Origin: Acidovorax sp.
GTDB lineage: Bacteria; Pseudomonadota; Gammaproteobacteria; Burkholderiales; Burkholderiaceae_C
Direction: 5' to 3'
NCBI GenBank assembly: GCA_011620245.1
Contig: WOZN01000275.1
Coordinates: 1-5,446 of the forward strand
Length of the DNA stretch: 5,446 nt
Part shown: piece after piece, positions 1-5,446 of the stretch
Layout: each line of letters opens with the position of its first letter
How positions within the stretch are numbered: the first letter of the stretch is position 1
The notes under the pieces: generated by a model
The model's input: only the letters and a program-made list of their open reading frames with translations
What the model was told of the DNA's origin: nothing
The model's database searches: none
Translations under genes and position numbers: made by a program

Positions 1-48
1 GCATCCCGCCAGCGCTCGCCATAAACGGGACATTGGCAATTTCCGCAT
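1..48 (-). other. Possible 5' end of a further minus-strand gene (edge fragment)
   Basis: Reading leftwards on the minus strand, an ATG at 48-46 opens a frame of 16 codons to the window edge (MRKLPMSRLWRALAGC), with a second in-frame ATG at 33-31. The fragment is basic and ends in Leu-Ala-Gly-Cys, which fits a lipobox, but the hydrophobic stretch before it is short for a lipoprotein signal. A GGA lies about 8 nt before the inner ATG and could be a weak ribosome binding site. It follows the HNH gene in the same direction. It is far too short to identify, and chance is a realistic alternative. Confidence 0.15.
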
Positions 49-78
49 CCCTAAACACCCAGGGAAAGGGCCGCCCCG

Positions 79-636
79 TCAGACCAGCAAGCGCGATGAT
101 TTGGGCACGTGCGCCATCAGAAACTCCATCTGATCGGCCAGGATGCGCCGGTTGCGCAGGATGAAGTCTTCCCACAGGCTGGGCACATAGGGCGCATACA
201 GCAGCGGCATATGGGCCTGCTCGGGCGTGCGCGGGCCCTTGCGGTGGTTGCAGGGGCGGCAGGCGGTGACCACGTTCATCCAGTGGTTCTGGCCGTTGCG
301 CGCAAAGGGCACGATATGCTCGCGCGTGAGGTCTTGTTCGTGGAAATGGCCGCCGCAATAGGCGCACACATTGCGATCGCGCACGAAGAGCTTGCTGTTG
401 GTGAGGCTGGGCTTGAGATCGAAGGGGTTGATGCCCGGCACGCCGCGGGTGCCGATGATGCTGTTGACGGCAATCACCGATTGCTCGCCCGTGATGGCGC
501 TGTAGCCGCCCCGGAAACGGGCGATCTGTCCGCCCGCTTCCCAGCGCACCTCCCCGGCGGCGTAGTGAATCACCGCCTGCTCCAGCGTGATCCACGATTG
601 GGGCAGCCCTTGGGCTGACAGCTTCAAGACCTTCAA
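79..636 (-). CDS. HNH endonuclease family protein (185 aa, TTG start)
   Basis: This is a small soluble protein with a C-terminal HNH nuclease fold of the zinc-ribbon type. The zinc ligands are Cys91-x2-Cys94 and Cys126-x2-Cys129. The catalytic ββα-metal core is marked by Glu106-His107 (EHIVP), Asn121 and Asn130 in CNHRKG. Such domains cut or nick DNA with one divalent metal ion. The first 75 residues are a conserved-looking domain I cannot name, and no membrane segment or signal is present. I chose TTG at 636-634 because a perfect AGGAGG (648-643) sits 6 nt upstream and the protein then begins MKVLKLSAQGLPQSW. The same frame stays open to 2073, but only as antisense to ribF. The gene is divergent from ribF with a gap of about 255 bp. 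No methylase, helicase or phage gene is nearby, so the biological role (defence, repair or other) is unknown. The family call is firm; substrate and activity are not inferable. Confidence 0.88.
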   Translation of the reverse strand: MKVLKLSAQGLPQSWITLEQAVIHYAAGEVRWEAGGQIARFRGGYSAITGEQSVIAVNSIIGTRGVPGINPFDLKPSLTNSKLFVRDRNVCAYCGGHFHEQDLTREHIVPFARNGQNHWMNVVTACRPCNHRKGPRTPEQAHMPLLYAPYVPSLWEDFILRNRRILADQMEFLMAHVPKSSRLLV

Positions 637-642
637 AACACG

Positions 643-648
643 CCTCCT
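643..648 (-). promoter_or_regulatory. Shine-Dalgarno AGGAGG deciding the TTG start of the HNH gene
   Basis: On the minus strand this is a perfect AGGAGG, 6 nt before the TTG at 636-634. No ATG or GTG lies in frame at comparable spacing. This is the strongest ribosome binding site in the window and fixes the start codon. Confidence 0.8.
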
Positions 649-690
649 GGAACAAAAGTACACAAGAATAGGACTTACGCAAACAAGGGG

Positions 691-716
691 GCCACAACGG
701 TACATGCCTTTGTGGC
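691..716. repeat. Inverted repeat GCCACAA-N12-TTGTGGC (operator-like dyad)
   Basis: Two perfect 7-nt arms (691-697 and 710-716) are separated by 12 nt, so the centres are about 19 bp apart, close to two helical turns. That spacing suits a dimeric regulator, or the arms could form a hairpin. The site is 55-80 bp upstream of the HNH start. No regulator is known from this window, and a 7-bp dyad in 255 bp could arise by chance. Confidence 0.3.
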
Positions 717-775
717 AGGCGGCTTGCCTGGGCCTGTTTGGCGTCAGTCGTGAAGGATTCGGAACGCAGATGTCT

Positions 776-804
776 CGCAGGCCGTCTGCCTCTGGCGGCC
801 TGTG
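776..804. repeat. Inverted repeat CAGGCCG-N11-CGGCCTG upstream of ribF
   Basis: Perfect 7-nt arms at 778-784 and 796-802 can be extended outwards by a G-T and a C-G pair. The right arm ends 10 bp before the TATACT box, so the dyad covers the expected -35 region. It has no T-tract on either side, so it is not a typical intrinsic terminator. It may be an operator or a simple hairpin. Confidence 0.3.
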
Positions 805-818
805 GGTCACAATATACT
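790..818 (+). promoter_or_regulatory. Candidate promoter for ribF (-10 TATACT)
   Basis: TATACT at 813-818 differs from the sigma-70 -10 consensus at one position and sits in an AT-rich pocket (CACAATATACT) within GC-rich DNA. The hexamer at 17-bp spacing, 790-795, is a poor -35 (CTCTGG). Transcription would start near 825 and give a leader of about 67 nt that contains the repeat hairpin at 846-862. This is judged by eye only. Confidence 0.35.
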
Positions 819-840
819 CCGTTTTCATGACAGATTGGCG

Positions 841-873
841 TCTGGCGCTTGATGTACAAGCGTAAGCAGCTAT
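841..873 (-). repeat. 33-bp structured repeat, copy 1 (upstream of ribF)
   Basis: Read on the minus strand, this shares three blocks with the sequence at 4888-4920: ATAGCTG, then CGCTT after 4 nt, then AAGCGCCAGA after 7 nt. That gives 22 of 33 identities with no gap. On the plus strand it forms a hairpin, CGCTTG (846-851) with CAAGCG (857-862) around a 5-nt loop. It ends 18 nt before the ribF ATG, so it would lie in the ribF leader. From memory it resembles a dispersed palindromic repeat common in Comamonadaceae genomes; that is recall, not a search result. Confidence 0.7.
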
Positions 874-891
874 CAAAACAATATCAAACCA

Positions 892-1950
892 ATGAAGATT
901 TTTCGCGGTTTCCACCACCCTGGCATCGCCCATGCCTGCGCGCTGACCATTGGCAATTTCGACGGCGTGCACCGGGGCCACCAGGCCATGCTGGCCTTGC
1001 TGAACAGCGAGGCCGCCCACCGCGGCGTGGAAAGCTGCGTGCTCACCTTCGAGCCCCATCCGCGCGACTATTTCGCGGGCGTGCACCACAAGCCGGACCT
1101 GGCCCCGGCACGCATCGGCACGCTGCGCGACAAGCTCACCGAACTGGAGCGCTGCGGCGTGCAGCAGACGGTGGTGCTGCCGTTCGACGCCCGGCGGGCT
1201 GCGCAGTCGCCTGAGGCCTTCATCGACGAAGTGCTGGTGCGCGGCCTGGGGGCGCGCTATGTGCTGGTGGGCGATGACTTCCGCTTTGGCGCCCAGCGGG
1301 CGGGCGACTACGCCATGCTCGACGCCGCAGGCCCGGCGCACGGGTTCGACGTGGCGCGCATGAACAGTTACGAGGTGCACGGGATGCGCGTTTCCAGCTC
1401 GGCCGTGCGCGAGGCGCTGCAGCGCGGCGACATGGCTGCCGCGGCCCGCCTGCTGGGCCGGCCCTACACCATCAGCGGCCATGTGGTGCATGGGCGCAAG
1501 CTCGGGCGCGCGCTGGGCGCCAGCAGCGCCGAGGCCGGAGATGGCTTTCGCACCCTCAACCTGCGCTTTGCCCATTGGAAACCCGCCGCCAGCGGCATCT
1601 TTGCCGTGCGGGTGCACGGCCTCGGTGACGCGCCGCTGCCGGGCGTGGCCAACCTGGGCGTGCGCCCCTCGCTCGATCCGGCGGACGTGAACGGGGGCCG
1701 CGTGCTGCTCGAAACCCATTGCCTGGCCTGGCCCGCCGATCTGGGGCCCGAAGGGGCGTACGGTAAAATCATCCGCGTGGAACTGCTGCACAAACTGCAC
1801 GACGAGCTGAAATACGACAGTCTCGATGCCCTGACGGCGGGCATTGCAAAAGACTGCGCCGATGCACGCGCCTGCTTTGCATCCGCCCACGCCCCCTCCG
1901 ATACCGAGACCCGGCGCCAGACCACGCGCGACCGAATTCAGGGCTCGTAA
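892..1950 (+). CDS. ribF: Bifunctional riboflavin kinase / FMN adenylyltransferase (FAD synthetase)
   Basis: This cytoplasmic enzyme makes FMN from riboflavin and ATP, then FAD from FMN and ATP. The N-terminal adenylyltransferase domain shows GNFDGVHRGH at residues 21-30 (nucleotidyltransferase HxGH) and SSSAVREAL near residue 166. The C-terminal flavokinase domain starts near residue 185 with GHVVHGRKLGRALG; Thr221 and Asn223 correspond to the PTxN metal/nucleotide motif, and Glu274 in LLETH is the expected catalytic base. At 352 residues it is somewhat longer than the usual 310-330. It carries an insert of about nine residues (210-218) and an Arg in place of the proline of FPTxN. The ATG at 892 follows an in-frame TGA at 850 and places the GNFDG motif normally, but no purine-rich Shine-Dalgarno is visible. 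The last two codons and the stop lie inside the 160-bp palindrome. It is followed in the same direction by ileS and lspA, a common proteobacterial order. Confidence 0.97.
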   Translation: MKIFRGFHHPGIAHACALTIGNFDGVHRGHQAMLALLNSEAAHRGVESCVLTFEPHPRDYFAGVHHKPDLAPARIGTLRDKLTELERCGVQQTVVLPFDARRAAQSPEAFIDEVLVRGLGARYVLVGDDFRFGAQRAGDYAMLDAAGPAHGFDVARMNSYEVHGMRVSSSAVREALQRGDMAAAARLLGRPYTISGHVVHGRKLGRALGASSAEAGDGFRTLNLRFAHWKPAASGIFAVRVHGLGDAPLPGVANLGVRPSLDPADVNGGRVLLETHCLAWPADLGPEGAYGKIIRVELLHKLHDELKYDSLDALTAGIAKDCADARACFASAHAPSDTETRRQTTRDRIQGS

Positions 1951-2100
1951 AGTAATAACTGATGCATTTTGACGGCCGGATTTGGGATGCAGTGCGAGGC
2001 GCAAAGCGCGCCGTTTAGCTCTGCTAAACAAGCGATTTGCAACGACGCAATGCGCCCAAAGATGGCCAGGCAAAAGTACAAGTTATTGCTTTGCGAGCCC
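1941..2100. repeat. 160-bp imperfect palindrome (MITE/REP-like) at the ribF 3' end
   Basis: The outer arms, 1941-1960 and 2081-2100, are 20 nt each and match at 18 positions as inverted repeats; both mismatches become G-U pairs in plus-strand RNA. Moving inwards, GGCC (1974-1977), TTTGGG (1981-1986), a GCA-N-TGCG block (about 1989-1996) and GCAAA (2001-2005) all have inverted partners at matching distances. The centre is a perfect hairpin, GTTTAGC-TCT-GCTAAAC (2013-2029). Symmetry about position 2021 holds to within 1-2 nt over the whole length. The left arm supplies the last two ribF codons and its TAA. No clear target-site duplication is visible. It may be a non-autonomous mobile element, and its RNA could act as a terminator, processing or stability structure between ribF and ileS. 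Confidence 0.8.
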
Positions 2101-2211
2101 TTGAGGTGGCTGCGCTGCGCAGCGCCTACCCGGGCGACTCCTTCGCCTCTCGTGCCCTCTTCCCGTTTTGACCCGGGTCCGCCCCGGAATGCCCCGCTTT
2201 AAGGCCCATCC
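2101..2211 (+). promoter_or_regulatory. ileS leader region with GC-rich palindromes
   Basis: This is the stretch between the large palindrome and the ileS ATG. GCGCTGCGCAGCGC at 2112-2125 is a perfect 14-nt palindrome flanked by GGTGG (2105-2109) and CTACC (2126-2130), which can pair with one wobble after a small interruption. GACCCGGGTC at 2170-2179 is a perfect 10-nt palindrome. TTGACC at 2168-2173 resembles a -35 box, but no -10 follows at usable spacing. AAGG at 2201-2204 is a weak ribosome binding site 7 nt before the ATG. No T-box features are recognisable. Confidence 0.35.
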
Positions 2212-5055
2212 ATGTCCGACAACGCCAGCCCCGCACCCACCGATTACCGCAGCACGCTGAACCTGCCCGACACGCCCTTCCCCATGCGTGGCGATCTGCC
2301 CAGGCGCGAGCCCGGCTGGGTCAAGGAATGGGAAGACCAGGGCATCTACAAAAAGCTGCGCGATGCACGCTGCGGCAAGCCCAAGTTCATCCTGCACGAC
2401 GGCCCGCCTTACGCCAACGGACAGATCCACATCGGCCATGCGGTCAACAAGATCCTCAAGGACATGATCACCAAGGCGCGCCAGCTCGAAGGCTTCGACG
2501 CGCTCTACGTGCCCGGCTGGGACTGCCACGGCCTGCCGATCGAGAACGCCATCGAAAAACTGTACGGCCGCAACCTGCCGCGCGACGAGATGCAGGCCAA
2601 GAGCCGCGCCTTTGCCACCGAGCAGATCGCACAGCAGATGGCTGACTTCAAGCGCCTCGGTGTGCTGGGCGAATGGGACAACCCCTACAAGACCATGAAC
2701 TACGCCAACGAGGCGGGCGAGCTGCGCGCCCTGAAGCGCGTGATGGAACGCGGCTACATATACCGCGGCCTCAAGCCCGTGTATTGGTGCTTTGACTGCG
2801 GCTCATCGCTGGCCGAGTTCGAAATCGAATACCAGGACAAGAAGAGCCAGACGCTGGACGTGGCCTTCAAGGCACAGGACCCGGCCAGGCTGGCCGCCGC
2901 CTTCGGCCTGCCCGCATTGGCCAAGGACGCCTTTGCCGTCATCTGGACCACCACCGCCTGGACGATTCCAGCCAACCAGGCACTCAACCTCAACCCCGAT
3001 CTGCCCTATGCGCTGGTGGACACCGAGCGCGGCCTGCTGGTCGTGGCCGAAACGCTGGTCGATTCCTGCCTGCAGCGCTGGAAGCTGCAAGGCCAGTTGC
3101 TGGCCGTGACCCAGGGCAAGAACCTCGGCGGACTGGAGTTCGAGCACCCGCTGCACGATGTGGATGCGGGCTACCGCCGCCTCTCGCCCGTGTACCTGGC
3201 CGAATACGCCACGGCCACCGACGGCACCGGTATCGTGCATTCGGCGCCCGCCTACGGCGTGGAAGATTTCAACTCATGCCTGGCGCACGGCATGCAATAC
3301 GAGGACATCCTCAATCCCGTGCAGGGCAACGGCCGCTATGACGAATCGCTGGCGCTGTTCGGCGGCCTGAACATCTGGAAGGCCTGCCCCATCATCATCG
3401 AGGCGCTGCAGGCCGCTGGCCGCCTGCTGGGCACCACCACCATCACCCACAGCTACCCGCATTGCTGGCGCCACAAGACGCCGGTGATCTACCGCGCGGC
3501 CGCCCAGTGGTTCGTGCGCATGGACGAGGGCGAAGGCGTGTTCACCACCGACAAGGCCCCCGGCACGCTGCGCCAGACCGCCCTGGCCGCCATCGAGCGA
3601 ACCCATTTCTACCCCGAGAACGGCAAATCGCGCCTGCGCGACATGATCGCCGGCCGGCCCGACTGGTGCATCTCGCGCCAGCGCAGCTGGGGCGTGCCCC
3701 TGCCCTTTTTCCTGCACAAGGATTCGGGCGAGTTGCACCCGCGCACCATGGAGATCATCGACCAGGCCGCTTCCATCGTCGAGCAGGGCGGCATCGAGGC
3801 CTGGAGCCGCCTGACGACCGAGGAATTGCTGGGCGCCGATGACGCCGCGCATTACACCAAGAGCACCGACATCCTCGAAGTGTGGTTCGACTCGGGCTCC
3901 ACCTTCTGGCATGTGATGCGCGGCACGCACAGCAGCATGCACCACGACGAGGGCCCCGAGGCCGACCTCTACCTCGAAGGCCACGACCAGCACCGCGGCT
4001 GGTTCCACAGCTCGCTGCTGCTGGCCAGCGCCATCTATGGCCGCGCGCCCTACCGCGGCCTGCTCACGCACGGCTTCACGGTGGACGGCCAGGGCAAGAA
4101 GATGAGCAAGTCGCTGGGCAACACCGTCTCGCCGCAAGAGGTGAGCGGCAAGCTGGGCGCCGAAATCATCCGCCTGTGGTGCGCCGCCACCGACTATTCG
4201 GGCGACCTGGCCATCGACGACAAGATCCTGGCGCGCGTGGTCGATGCCTACCGCCGCATCCGCAACACGCTGCGCTTTTTGCTGGCCAACGTGAGCGACT
4301 TCGACCCGGCCAAGGACGCCGTGCCCTTCGAGCAGATGCTCGAAATCGACCGCTACGCCCTGGTGCATGCCGCGCAGTTCCAGGAAGACCTGCTGGCCCA
4401 TTACCGGGTGTACGAGTTCCACCCCGTGGTGGCCAAGCTGCAGCTCTTTTGCTCGGAAGACCTGGGCGGTTTTTACCTCGACGTGCTCAAGGACCGCCTC
4501 TACACCACGGCCCCCAAGAGCCTGGCACGGCGCAGCGCCCAGACCGCGCTGCACCAGATCACGCACGCCATGCTGCGCTGGATGGCGCCGTTTCTGAGCT
4601 TCACGGCCGAAGAGGCGTGGAAGATCTTTGGCGACTCCGAGTCGATCTTTCTGGAGACCTTCCCGGCGCTGGGCCAGAGCGATGACGGCCTGCTGGCCAA
4701 ATGGCGCCGCATCCGCGAGATCCGCGATGCGGTGAACAAAGAGATCGAGACATTGCGCGCCACCGGCCAGGTGGGCGCCTCGCTGCAGGCCAACGTGGCG
4801 CTGACGGCGGCACCCGAGGACCACGCCCTGCTTGCCAGCCTGGGGGATGACCTGAAGTTCGTCTTCATCACATCCACTATCGAATTAATAGCTGGAAGCG
4901 CTTTACAGGTAAGCGCCAGAGCCAGTTCTGATGCCAAATGCGAGCGCTGCTGGCATTACCGCAGCGACGTGGGCCACGACCCGGCCCACCCCACCCTGTG
5001 CGGTCGCTGCACCAGCAACCTCTTTGGCAGTGGCGAAGAACGGAAGGTGGCCTGA
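2212..5055 (+). CDS. ileS: Isoleucyl-tRNA synthetase (IleRS)
   Basis: This is the class I aminoacyl-tRNA synthetase that charges tRNA-Ile in the cytoplasm and hydrolyses mischarged Val-tRNA-Ile. The 947 residues fit the bacterial family (about 940). The catalytic Rossmann fold shows HIGH at 73-76 in [12 protein letters not shown] and KMSKS at 630-634. The CP1 editing domain shows WTTTAW (245-250), with Ala where proline is common, and GTGIVHSAP (338-346) followed by Asp352. [12 protein letters not shown] (485-496), WFDSGS (558-563) and DQHRGWF (592-598) are further family signatures. The C-terminal zinc finger has Cys910-x2-Cys913 and Cys930-x2-Cys933. The ATG at 2212 has only a weak AAGG upstream but gives the normal N-terminus ([15 protein letters not shown]). 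Oddity: codons 892-903, just before the zinc finger, include TTA, ATA, GGA, TTA, GTA and AGA and coincide with a 33-bp repeat. The stop overlaps the lspA start. Confidence 0.98.
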   Translation: MSDNASPAPTDYRSTLNLPDTPFPMRGDLPRREPGWVKEWEDQGIYKKLRDARCGKPKFILHDGPPYANGQIHIGHAVNKILKDMITKARQLEGFDALYVPGWDCHGLPIENAIEKLYGRNLPRDEMQAKSRAFATEQIAQQMADFKRLGVLGEWDNPYKTMNYANEAGELRALKRVMERGYIYRGLKPVYWCFDCGSSLAEFEIEYQDKKSQTLDVAFKAQDPARLAAAFGLPALAKDAFAVIWTTTAWTIPANQALNLNPDLPYALVDTERGLLVVAETLVDSCLQRWKLQGQLLAVTQGKNLGGLEFEHPLHDVDAGYRRLSPVYLAEYATATDGTGIVHSAPAYGVEDFNSCLAHGMQYEDILNPVQGNGRYDESLALFGGLNIWKACPIIIEALQAAGRLLGTTTITHSYPHCWRHKTPVIYRAAAQWFVRMDEGEGVFTTDKAPGTLRQTALAAIERTHFYPENGKSRLRDMIAGRPDWCISRQRSWGVPLPFFLHKDSGELHPRTMEIIDQAASIVEQGGIEAWSRLTTEELLGADDAAHYTKSTDILEVWFDSGSTFWHVMRGTHSSMHHDEGPEADLYLEGHDQHRGWFHSSLLLASAIYGRAPYRGLLTHGFTVDGQGKKMSKSLGNTVSPQEVSGKLGAEIIRLWCAATDYSGDLAIDDKILARVVDAYRRIRNTLRFLLANVSDFDPAKDAVPFEQMLEIDRYALVHAAQFQEDLLAHYRVYEFHPVVAKLQLFCSEDLGGFYLDVLKDRLYTTAPKSLARRSAQTALHQITHAMLRWMAPFLSFTAEEAWKIFGDSESIFLETFPALGQSDDGLLAKWRRIREIRDAVNKEIETLRATGQVGASLQANVALTAAPEDHALLASLGDDLKFVFITSTIELIAGSALQVSARASSDAKCERCWHYRSDVGHDPAHPTLCGRCTSNLFGSGEERKVA
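4888..4920 (+). repeat. 33-bp structured repeat, copy 2 (in frame inside ileS)
   Basis: This has the same block layout as the reverse complement of 841-873: ATAGCTG (4888-4894), CGCTT (4899-4903) and AAGCGCCAGA (4911-4920), with identical spacing. GCGCTT (4898-4903) and AAGCGC (4911-4916) form a 6-bp stem with a 7-nt loop. It starts on a codon boundary and spans exactly 11 codons (residues 893-903, [11 protein letters not shown]) in the linker between the anticodon-binding region and the C-terminal zinc finger. The reading frame is intact. Confidence 0.7.
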
Positions 5056-5057
5056 TG
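5042..5057 (+). promoter_or_regulatory. ileS-lspA stop/start overlap with internal ribosome binding site
   Basis: GGAAGG (5042-5047) lies within the last ileS codons and the lspA ATG (5055-5057) overlaps the ileS TGA (5053-5055). This arrangement is typical of translational coupling, in which ribosomes ending ileS reinitiate on lspA. Confidence 0.75.
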
Positions 5058-5446
5058 GCCCGCAGCAACACCGCGCCCGTGCGCAGCCCGGGCGCCAGCC
5101 TGTGGCCCTGGCTGGCCTGGGCGGTCATCATCCTGATGGCCGACCAGTTCACCAAGACGCTGATCCTGGGCTATTACCGGCTGGGCGACGCCAGCACCAT
5201 CACCAGCTTCTTCAACGTCGTGCGGGCGCACAACACCGGTGCGGCCTTCTCGTTCCTGTCCGGCGCGGGCGGCTGGCAGCGCTGGCTGTTCACGGGCATC
5301 GGTGTGACCGCCACGCTGTTCATCGTCTGGCAGCTGCGCGCGCACCCGGGGCAAAAGCTGTTCTGCTTTGCGCTCTCCAGCATCCTCGGAGGGGCCGTGG
5401 GCAATGTGGTGGACCGGCTGATGCACGGCTACGTGGTGGATTTTCT
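5055..5446 (+). CDS. lspA: Prolipoprotein signal peptidase (signal peptidase II), 3' truncated by window end
   Basis: This inner-membrane aspartyl protease removes signal peptides from diacylglyceryl-modified prolipoproteins after Lgt. The first 130 residues are present of an expected 160-170. Visible family features are ADQFTK (29-34) with the conserved Asp30, FN near 53-54, NTGAAFSFL (60-68) and GNVVDR (116-121), whose Asp120 is the first catalytic aspartate; VVDF follows at 127-130. The second catalytic Asp, in the FNxAD motif, lies beyond the edge. Hydrophobic segments near 16-38, 77-92 and 102-118 fit the first three of four membrane helices. The ATG at 5055 shares its A with the ileS stop (TGATG), and GGAAGG at 5042-5047 sits about 7 nt upstream, so translation is probably coupled to ileS. 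The ileS-lspA pair is widespread in Proteobacteria. Confidence 0.96.
   Translation, partial: MARSNTAPVRSPGASLWPWLAWAVIILMADQFTKTLILGYYRLGDASTITSFFNVVRAHNTGAAFSFLSGAGGWQRWLFTGIGVTATLFIVWQLRAHPGQKLFCFALSSILGGAVGNVVDRLMHGYVVDF

Larger units (their letters stand above)
637..891. other. Divergent intergenic region between the HNH gene and ribF
   Basis: About 255 bp without a credible gene. It must hold the promoters of both flanking genes. Visible items are an inverted repeat at 691-716, a second inverted repeat at 778-802, a TATACT box at 813-818 and a structured repeat at 841-873. An open frame on the plus strand at 587-865 lacks coding character and overlaps the HNH gene, so I treat it as a shadow. 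The stretch 650-690 contains GGACTTACGCAA, which I could not match to a partner repeat in the window. Confidence 0.7.

Noticed and set aside
671..682. GGACTTACGCAA, which looks like an insertion-sequence end
   Set aside because: No matching inverted partner, transposase or target duplication is found in the window.
637..2073. Minus-strand open frame continuing upstream of the HNH gene, antisense to ribF
   Set aside because: It is an antisense shadow of ribF produced by GC-rich codon use. The HNH domain and the AGGAGG/TTG start show that the real gene begins at 636.
2168..2201. Possible ileS promoter with TTGACC as -35
   Set aside because: No -10-like hexamer at 15-19 bp spacing; the following sequence is GC-rich until CTTTAA, about 22 bp away.
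1969..2202. Small plus-strand ORF between ribF and ileS
   Set aside because: It is read through the palindrome and the palindromic leader, with no ribosome binding site or coding character. If annotated elsewhere it is likely a repeat-derived false gene.
2101..2211. T-box riboswitch controlling ileS
   Set aside because: No T-box consensus, specifier loop or terminator/antiterminator pair is visible, and T-boxes are not expected in Betaproteobacteria.
3274..4824. Long minus-strand open frame (516 codons) opposite ileS
   Set aside because: The composition (Val, Gly, Ala, His and Arg rich, no domain) is typical of an antisense shadow of a high-GC gene, and ileS on the plus strand has all family motifs.
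4871..4938. Possible frameshift or damage in ileS at the AT-richer codons
   Set aside because: The frame is continuous from the conserved LKFVFITS segment into the CERCWHY zinc finger with no stop, so the gene appears intact.

Overview
The window is high-GC, densely coding DNA. Its four recognisable genes resemble those of a betaproteobacterium, most likely of the Comamonadaceae (Acidovorax-like). I infer this from the ribF-ileS-lspA order, the character of the proteins and the look of the short repeats; no database comparison was possible.

Layout: (1) positions 1-78 are the left edge, with at most the first codons of another minus-strand gene. (2) Positions 79-636, minus strand, encode a 185-residue HNH endonuclease-family protein that starts at TTG behind a perfect AGGAGG. 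(3) Positions 637-891 are a divergent intergenic region with two perfect inverted repeats, a TATACT -10-like box and a short structured repeat just before ribF. (4) Positions 892-1950 are ribF, the bifunctional riboflavin kinase/FAD synthetase. (5) Positions 1941-2100 are a 160-bp near-symmetric imperfect palindrome that overlaps the ribF stop codon, followed by an ileS leader of about 110 nt with another small palindrome. (6) Positions 2212-5055 are ileS, isoleucyl-tRNA synthetase. (7) lspA, prolipoprotein signal peptidase, starts at 5055 in a TGATG overlap with ileS and runs off the right edge.

RibF, IleS and LspA are housekeeping enzymes for FMN/FAD supply, Ile-tRNA charging and lipoprotein maturation. 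They are probably co-transcribed, although the palindrome between ribF and ileS could partly uncouple them. The HNH gene is divergent and has no visible partner, so I see no multi-gene defence or mobile system.

The most interesting content is non-genic. A 33-bp repeat with a fixed layout of conserved blocks occurs twice in opposite orientation. One copy lies just upstream of ribF. The other lies exactly in frame inside ileS, in the linker before the C-terminal zinc-binding cysteines, and brings codons unlike the rest of the gene. The second item is the 160-bp palindrome at the end of ribF, which looks like a MITE- or REP-like dispersed element.
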